Shown here one piece after another: positions 58,023 to 64,000 of a stretch of 64,000 nucleotides of DNA; position 1 is the stretch's first letter; every line of letters starts with the position of its first letter. Below the pieces are notes generated by a model that saw only the letters and a list, made by a program, of their open reading frames with translations, had not been told where the DNA came from and searched no databases. Position numbers and translations under genes: made by a program. Location of the stretch: contig NW_006767446.1 in NCBI RefSeq assembly GCF_000264995.1, forward strand, positions 814,041-878,040, written 5' to 3'. The stretch is from Punctularia strigosozonata HHB-11173 SS5 (Eukaryota; Basidiomycota; Agaricomycetes; Corticiales; Punctulariaceae).

Positions 58023-58948
58023 TTAAAACGAGCCACTCGGCTTGGGAGCGTAGCGAGGAAGCGACTCGGCGGGTTTGGTGAGGAGGAAACCTAAATTTCA
58101 ATTCAAGATGGAATGAGTACGGTTCACGTTGCGCACGAAGGGCGAGATTCACCTTTGAGACCGGCTGCCTTCTCGCCCTGGCGTCCGAAGCCGTAGCCCG
58201 ACTTGCCACTCTCGCCCGTCGAATGCTCCGCGATCTTCTCGCTCACGCCGTCCCACACCTTGCTCACGAACGGCGGCGGGCTCGAGAGGTCGGCCCTGAT
58301 CGGTCCGACGCCGACGTTGGTGGGCAGCACGTCCTTCGCGCGCTCGCGCCACGCGAAGATGGAGCGGCGCGGGCGGGCGGAGCCGCGGAAGACGAGGCCG
58401 ATGAAGATGTTGAGGCAGCCGACGGAGAAGAGGAAGAAGGCGGAGACGAGGGCGAAGGTGTCGACGTGGTGCGAGAGCACGGCCGCGCCGAGGAGGCACT
58501 CGAATAGCCCGAGGGGCCCGAGCCCGAAGTCGGCGCCGAGGACGGGGAAGAAGGTGTCGAAGAACTTGGCGGGCCAGCCGAGCTCGGAGAGGATGAGGAT
58601 GACGATTTGGAAGATGATGAGGAGGCGGTTGAGCACGGCCCAGAAGGCGCCTGCGGGCTGGTGCGGGACGGTGGTGCCTTCGATGTAGTCGCAGTCGAGC
58701 ATGGTGTCGTCCGAGGTGGTCGAGTTCGAGGAGGAGGATAGGTGCTTGCCGGCTTCGATGAAGCGGTTGACACCTTGGACGTCGTGGACGAGGGTGACGA
58801 TGCTTGAGGAGAACATGAGGATGAGCGCGATTATGCTCAGCGCGCGGATAGCGTTGAGGCCGATGAAAGTGTCTGTCGAAGCGTCGCGTCAGCGCTGAGA
58901 CCGCGCAGGGATTGTTGAATATAACATACAGGCACGGAGAGGAAGCAT
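58023..58948 (-). CDS. Fungal small multi-spanning membrane protein (DUF7598-like)
   Basis: Three exons: MLPLRA at 58948, then YTFIGLNAIRALSIIALILM onward, and a last exon GFLLTKPAESLPRYAPKPSG ending at 58023. Four hydrophobic segments are visible: ALSIIALILMFSSSIVTLV, FWAVLNRLLIIFQIVILILS, GLFECLLGAAVLSHHVDTFA and SAFFLFSVGCLNIFIGLVF. They are followed by a soluble Arg/Ser-rich tail with RSIFAWRERAKDVL. The arrangement agrees with an uncharacterised fungal four-helix family; the family name is tentative. Splice joins are canonical and in frame. Function unknown. Confidence 0.72.
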
Positions 58949-60423
58949 CTTGGTTTGGTTACAACAAGGAGCAAAAAGGTAAGGCTACAGCTGGAGATTG
59001 CTGGACAAGGGCACAGGTGCAGATATGGCGTGTAGGGTGTAGACGGGTCGAAGGCGGCCCAGCCGTCAGTATCAGAGAGCGTTAGGCGTTCGTGAACGGA
59101 GAAGCTTGTGAAGGAGGAAAAACCAGACGGGGCGACCGAGCGCCAATATTTATGCAAGCCCGGGGGCAGGTGGCCTGAAAGGATGATCGAGGTGGGAGGT
59201 GAACGCAAGGCAAAGCCACTCGAGATCCTTTTGTACGGGCGGCCACAACTCTGGGCCTGCGTTCGGGACGCGATATGCCGCCATTGTCTTTGGTGGCAGA
59301 ATGGAGTGTGCGCGGTGGGTTGCCGTGGAGGCCGCCATTGTCGAGGACAAAGACAAAGGAAGGATCTGTTACGTAATGTGACTGTGGGAATATGATAGCC
59401 ATGCGGTGCTCCCGTATAGGCTCGTACGTGTAAAAGTAGGCGCCAAACGCCAATATCCGACTCCCCCTTTCACACCCTAAGGCAAAAACATCATTTCAAA
59501 GTTGAATTGTTTTGAATAAATGGGAATGTACATGATCAGGTAGTTATAGTCGGAAAAACTGCATGCATGTTAACGAATCGGTGAGTCTTCCGTGAACACA
59601 ACTGAATGACGATGAAATTTCACAAAATGATTTTAGGTAACGCTCGACGTGTATCAATATGACTTCCGAGAGATATCCTCGCTCTAATGAAGCGGAACCA
59701 CAGTTCATGGAAACAGGGCGAATAAGATCATCGATGAATACAATAACATTCCTAACAACACTTCCGGGGATTGTCGGTCTTCTCTCGGAAGAAACCGTCG
59801 TCACATCACGCATTCAAACTCTAATCATCACATTCATGCACCGAATGACGTACAAGTATTCATCACATAACATTCATCACAATCGCAATGAGACATCCAC
59901 TACAATTCCACTTCATCCCAGCATTTCCCACACATACACAAAGTGCTGCGTCCATCGCTATCCAAACCAGCCTCAAGCCATGTCACGAATCCGTGACAAA
60001 AATCACGTTTTTGTCACTTTTTGGCGGATGGGAAACGAAGTAACATGTGACATAGCCCATACTGAAAACCGCCCCCACCTACGCTTACGCTTCGGGGGAG
60101 TCGGAAAGTTGTTGTCCCTAAAGCCCTCGCTTTGTTCTGTTCTTGATCTATGACATGCATGAAAGCTCAGCAAGTTAGTTATAAACCCGATGCATATGTT
60201 CACGGGCGAGAAGGCATCCTTGCATTGACTTGGGCCGCGGATCGTGATACTGCCAGGCTGTCGCGTCGGCGCGATCCTTCGGTGACAAGGACGATTATTT
60301 GGCCAGTACAAGCACAATTGGATTCAAATCGCCACGTTATACGGATCTGTTGGTACAGCTGTTCGCAAGGGCTCGTATTCCGAAGAGTATCGTGCGAAAG
60401 CGAGGAAACCGGAACGACCTTGA
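58949..60423. other. Long intergenic region
   Basis: About 1.5 kb, A/T-richer than its surroundings from 59480 to 60000. A short palindrome GTCACG-AATC-CGTGAC lies at 59982-59997. A C-rich/G-rich hairpin-like stretch (CCGCCCCC ... CGGGGGAG) lies at about 60068-60102, possibly a small non-autonomous transposon or repeat. No gene supported. Confidence 0.4.
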
Positions 60424-61348
60424 TTATATGCGTTTTCCCTGAAGCTGCGCCTTCTTCTTGGCCTCGACCTCGGCGGCTTTGGCTAACAGTGGAACGTTGA
60501 GTCAGGATATGCTTACAGGCTGCCGACGAAGCGATCGTGGAGTGGAGGTACTGACCCTCAGCTTCGGCCTTGCGCTTTGCGGCGGCTTGCTCGCGATCAG
60601 CACGGATCTTGGCGAGACGAGCGAGGTCGGCCTTCGCTTGGTCAGTCTTGCCTTGTTCGTGCAGCTGCTCGTCGCAATGTACGTTAATGCATTGGTACGG
60701 AGGGCATAGGGCGTATAGCATGTGACGGACCTTCCAGTACTTGTCTTGCGCATCCTTCTTTTCTTTAGCCTCGCGCTCGCGGCGAGTTAACTCCCTCGGC
60801 TGGTCGATCTCGCTCAGCTTCAAGCTGCGGCCGGCGGCACGATTCAAGTTGGCCTCGAGGGGATCGTCGCCGTCCTCTTCGCCTTCTTCCTTCACCACCG
60901 CCGGTTTCTTCTTTTGCTGGGCCTTCAGTGCGCGGCGTTCGGCGCGGCTGAGCTCTTGTTGCGGTCCTGATGCTGCGGCGTCCTCTTCTTCCTCTTCTGA
61001 CTCCTCCTCCTCTTCTTCTTCTTCTTCCTCTTCCGACTCTTCGTCCGAGCCGTCTTCCTTCTTGCGCCTGTTGAGGTCACAAAACGAGTTGAGCGGATTC
61101 AGAAGATGGAGTGGCAGCACGCACCATCGTTGATCGGCGGATACGGCGGTACCATTTTCGTCTAGTACGAGGTTCTTACTGACGGCGTGTAGAAGTAGGA
61201 TGAACACGATGCGCCCACAAGGAGACACGATGTTGCGTACCTGAACGAGCGTCCACCTCCGCGTTTCTGCTTGAACTTGCCTGCCCCATAAACGAATGAC
61301 ACACAGCTAATCAGTCGTGTGTGAGAACGTACCGGTTCCGCGGACCAT
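60424..61348 (-). CDS. PDAP1/PP28-type phosphoprotein
   Basis: Exons give MVRGTG at 61348, KFKQKRGGGRSF, SKNLVLDENGTAVSADQRW and RRKKEDGSDEES. A Glu-rich tract (about 61055-60975) and the conserved PP28 region follow: DQPRELTRREREAKEKKDAQ and DKYWK, then after an intron LHEQGKTDQAKADLARLAKI, RADREQAAAKRKAEAEG and the end AQLQGKRI. The order matches the 28 kDa heat- and acid-stable phosphoprotein (casein-kinase substrate) family found across eukaryotes. Its precise role is not settled. All splice sites that I placed are canonical. Confidence 0.88.
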
Positions 61349-61684
61349 TGTGTCGAGCTTTCAGATATAGATGAGGAGGGAGATCAAGGCTATCCGTCGT
61401 CCAAGGACCAATGCAGACTCTGCTATACCAGTGCCAGTGTCGCCGTCAGAGTCATTGATCTTATCAGTGACTCAGAGCCACGTGTCAAACTATGGCTGTG
61501 CATGCCATGTGACCGCCTTTCAGCTCGACACGTATCCCGGAGGTCGGACTTCGGGGTCGTTCATAACTTCTCGTCCTTGCGGCGCTACAGGCTCGATTAA
61601 TGCTAGACCTGACACGTTGATACCCTCCACGCACTCTTAACGCATTGCTCTAGACGGCAGGACTCTCTCTGGACTTCACCCAAC

Positions 61685-64000
61685 ATGCATCGCTTTCATC
61701 GACATCTCTCGGTTCTCTTAGTGTTATGTCTGGCGTTCGTGACGAGGGAGGCGCTGGCGTCGGTGCTCGCGATCGACTACGGCGCGGACTGGATCAAGGC
61801 GTCGTTGATGAAGCCCGGTGTGCCCTTTGACGTGCTGCTGAACAAGGACTCGAAGCGGAAGATACAGTCGAGCGTCGCATGGAAGAATGACGATAGACTT
61901 TTTGCTTCCGATGCCGCGAATATCGTCAGTACCCGCGCGTACATTTACGGCTCGATTTGCTACTTACACGTACGTCTTGCAGGCGACTCGCTTCCCCACG
62001 GACTCGTTCTCCTCGCTCAAGTTCCTGCAAGCCGTGCCCTACGACGCGGACGCCGTCTCGTTCTACGCCAACGTCTCCACCGCCGAAACGGTCGAGACCG
62101 CGCGGCACACCGTCGCCCTCGTCCGCAAGGACGGCACGGTGTGGAGCGTCGAGGAGCTGATCGGGATGCAGTTCTCGTACGTGAAGGAGCTCGCGGAGTC
62201 GCTCGCGGGCGAGAAGGTGACGGACGTGATCGTCGCCGTGCCGTCCTTCTACTCCCAGTTCGAGCGCGACGCGGTCGCGGACGCGATCGAGATCGCGGGA
62301 CTCCGGCTGCTCGCGCTCATCAACGACGGCACGGCGGTCGCGGTCAACTACGCGATGACGCGCACGTTTGCGAAGCCCGAGTATCACGTCGTGTACGACG
62401 CGGGCGCGAGTGCGATCAGGGCGAGCGTCGTGGAGTTCGCGACGGAGAAGGGCGCGACGAGTATCATTGTTAAGGGCGTGGGCCACGACCGGTCTACGGG
62501 TGGCACCGAGCTCGATCGCCGCTTGCGGGACCTGTTGGCCGAGGACTTCAAGACGAAATACGGGAAGGATATCAGGACCGATAAACGCGGCATGGCGAGG
62601 TTGTGGAAGGAGGCCGGGCGGGTGAAGGCGATCTTGAGCGCGAACACGGAGAGCAGGGTCACGGTGGAGAGCATCGCGTTCGATATCGACTACAAGAGCA
62701 GGATCACCCGCGCGGCGTTTGAGGAGGCGTGCAAGGACTTGCACTCGCGGTTCGCGCAACCGGTGTTAGACGCTATCGCCCACTCGGGGTTGACCTTGGT
62801 AACGTCGACTTCGATGTGATCCGGTTTGTCGTCGTGTCTGACCCAGTGATGGCTGAATAGGAACAAATCAACTCGGTCATTCTCTTCGGTGGAAGCACCA
62901 GGACGCCGATGATACAGTCTGCGCTTAGGGCCGCCGTTGGAGAGTGAGCCGCCCGGTTTCGTCATTTCGCTGCAAGTTAGCTCAATCTGTATTTGCATCT
63001 AGCAATAAGGTCGCCACCAACGTAAACGCCGATGAAGCGGCCGTTCTCGGTGCCGCCCTTCATGGCGCCTCTCTCAGCAGGCAGTTCAAGACCAAGGACA
63101 TTAAGATCTCCGACATCACACCCTACGACGTCCAGGTCTCGTATCAGGCCGAGGGCGCCAAGCCGCGCACCATCAATACGCTCGTCTTCCCCGCTGGTAG
63201 CAAGGTCGGAACGAAAAAGACGCTGACGTTTAAGCGCAAGGAGGACTTCAAGGTCACGATGGCGTATAAGACGCCACCCGCTCCGTATGTCCCCGCTGAT
63301 CATATCACATTCACGACGATGCTGACGGGTTCTCGTAGTGGATTCCCAACTGACCTTCTCGAAGTCGACATTACTGGGGTAGCAGAAGCCATTGCTAACC
63401 TTACCGAACGAGGCGCCGTCGACCCCGTCGTAAAGGCGACAATCTCTCTTTCCGAATCAGGCTTTGGGTCCGTTCCGGAAGCGGTCGCCTACGGCGAGAT
63501 CAAGGACGAGTCGATCGCAGGTATGTGCTCGTCTACATGCTCTATTTAGGCGCTATATTCTCGCTGTTCCAAGGAAAATTGAAGAATCTGTTTGGTAAAG
63601 GGTCGTCTTCGGAGGTGTCGGCGGAAGAGACCGAATCCGTGTCGGACGCGCAGGCTTCGCCGTCTGCGTCTGCTGAGAAGAAGAAGGAGACGAAGAAGGA
63701 GGACACGATCAAGCTGACGGTGACGCCGCGGTTCCCGTCGATTGCGCCGATGACCGTCGAGGAGAAGAGGACTGCGCGTGATCGGTGGGTTATGCCTGGT
63801 CAACATGCGATATATATTAGACTGAACGCTCGTGTGTGTTCAGGTTGCGGGCGGTAGATGCCGAGGAGGCTGTCAAACGCCGCCGCGAAGACGCTCGTAA
63901 CAGTCTCGAGGCTTACCTCTACCGCGTTCGGGACCTCCTGGACGAGAGCTCGCCAGATGCGCCGTTCATGAAGTGCTCGCAGCAGCCAGAGCGCGAGAAG
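61685..64000 (+). CDS. LHS1: ER Hsp70-like chaperone Lhs1/GRP170 (5' part, cut by window edge)
   Basis: The start MHRFHRHLSVLLVLCLAFVT is an ER signal peptide, followed by VLAIDYGADWIKASLMKPGV (first phosphate motif). Later exons give FLQAVPYDADAVSFYANVST, VIVAVPSFYSQFERDAVADA, LALINDGTAVAVNYAMTRTF, GGTELDRRLRDLLAEDFKTK, VILFGGSTRTPMIQSALRAA and NADEAAVLGAALHGASLSRQ. Then come the substrate-binding-type beta region and a charged linker (SAEKKKETKKEDTIKLTV). The linker and the divergent N-domain identify the GRP170/Lhs1 branch rather than BiP. These proteins act in the ER lumen as nucleotide-exchange factors for BiP and hold unfolded proteins. The gene continues past base 64000, and the last part seen is the helical C-terminal domain. 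Confidence 0.92.

Overview
The window looks like nuclear DNA of a mushroom-forming basidiomycete (Agaricomycetes), probably a wood decayer. Genes are split by many short introns of about 50-70 bases with GT...AG ends. There is a secreted acetylxylan esterase carrying a fungal cellulose-binding module (CBM1). Fungal families such as DUF6534 membrane proteins, TAP-like secreted hydrolases and fungal fucose-lectin propellers are present. Species cannot be fixed from sequence alone.

Layout. 1-6.5 kb: the 5' part of a TPR-CHAT protease gene (copy A, running off the left edge), a monooxygenase fragment, and a TPR-CHAT gene (copy B) that has two in-frame stops. 7-19.3 kb is a housekeeping and secreted-enzyme block: Kv-beta-like aldo/keto reductase, MARCH-type RING-CH membrane E3 ligase, SR splicing factor, dienelactone hydrolase, secreted TAP-like alpha/beta hydrolase, and acetylxylan esterase-CBM1. 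20-23.9 kb: an apparently intact TPR-CHAT gene (copy C). 25.3-28.5 kb: a conserved unknown protein and a tandem pair of SRPBCC-fold proteins. 28.6-36.9 kb is an accessory island with two divergently oriented alpha-helical/coiled-coil genes, a fucose-lectin beta-propeller and a jacalin-like lectin domain. 37-48.5 kb: a LINE 3' remnant, a secreted FMN-dependent alpha-hydroxy-acid dehydrogenase, a FIST-domain protein, a DUF6534 membrane protein and a mitochondrial PPR protein. 48.6-56.5 kb: a second LINE 3' remnant, an intact TPR-CHAT gene (copy D), a 1,033-bp tandem duplication interrupted by an assembly gap, and a second monooxygenase fragment. 58-64 kb: a small multi-spanning membrane protein, a PDAP1/PP28 phosphoprotein and the 5' part of the ER Hsp70-like chaperone Lhs1/GRP170.

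The most notable theme is the cluster of four TPR-CHAT genes in 64 kb, two intact, one decayed and one cut by the window edge. Copy A and its upstream flank are a close inverted duplicate of copy D and its flank. Copies B and D each face a 3' monooxygenase fragment tail to tail. CHAT is a caspase-like protease fold; all complete copies here keep the His and Cys motifs. In bacteria TPR-CHAT proteins act in immunity and regulated cell death. An immune or self-recognition role here is inference only. The neighbouring lectin/helical island would fit a defence or organism-interaction region, but no partnership is shown by the sequence.
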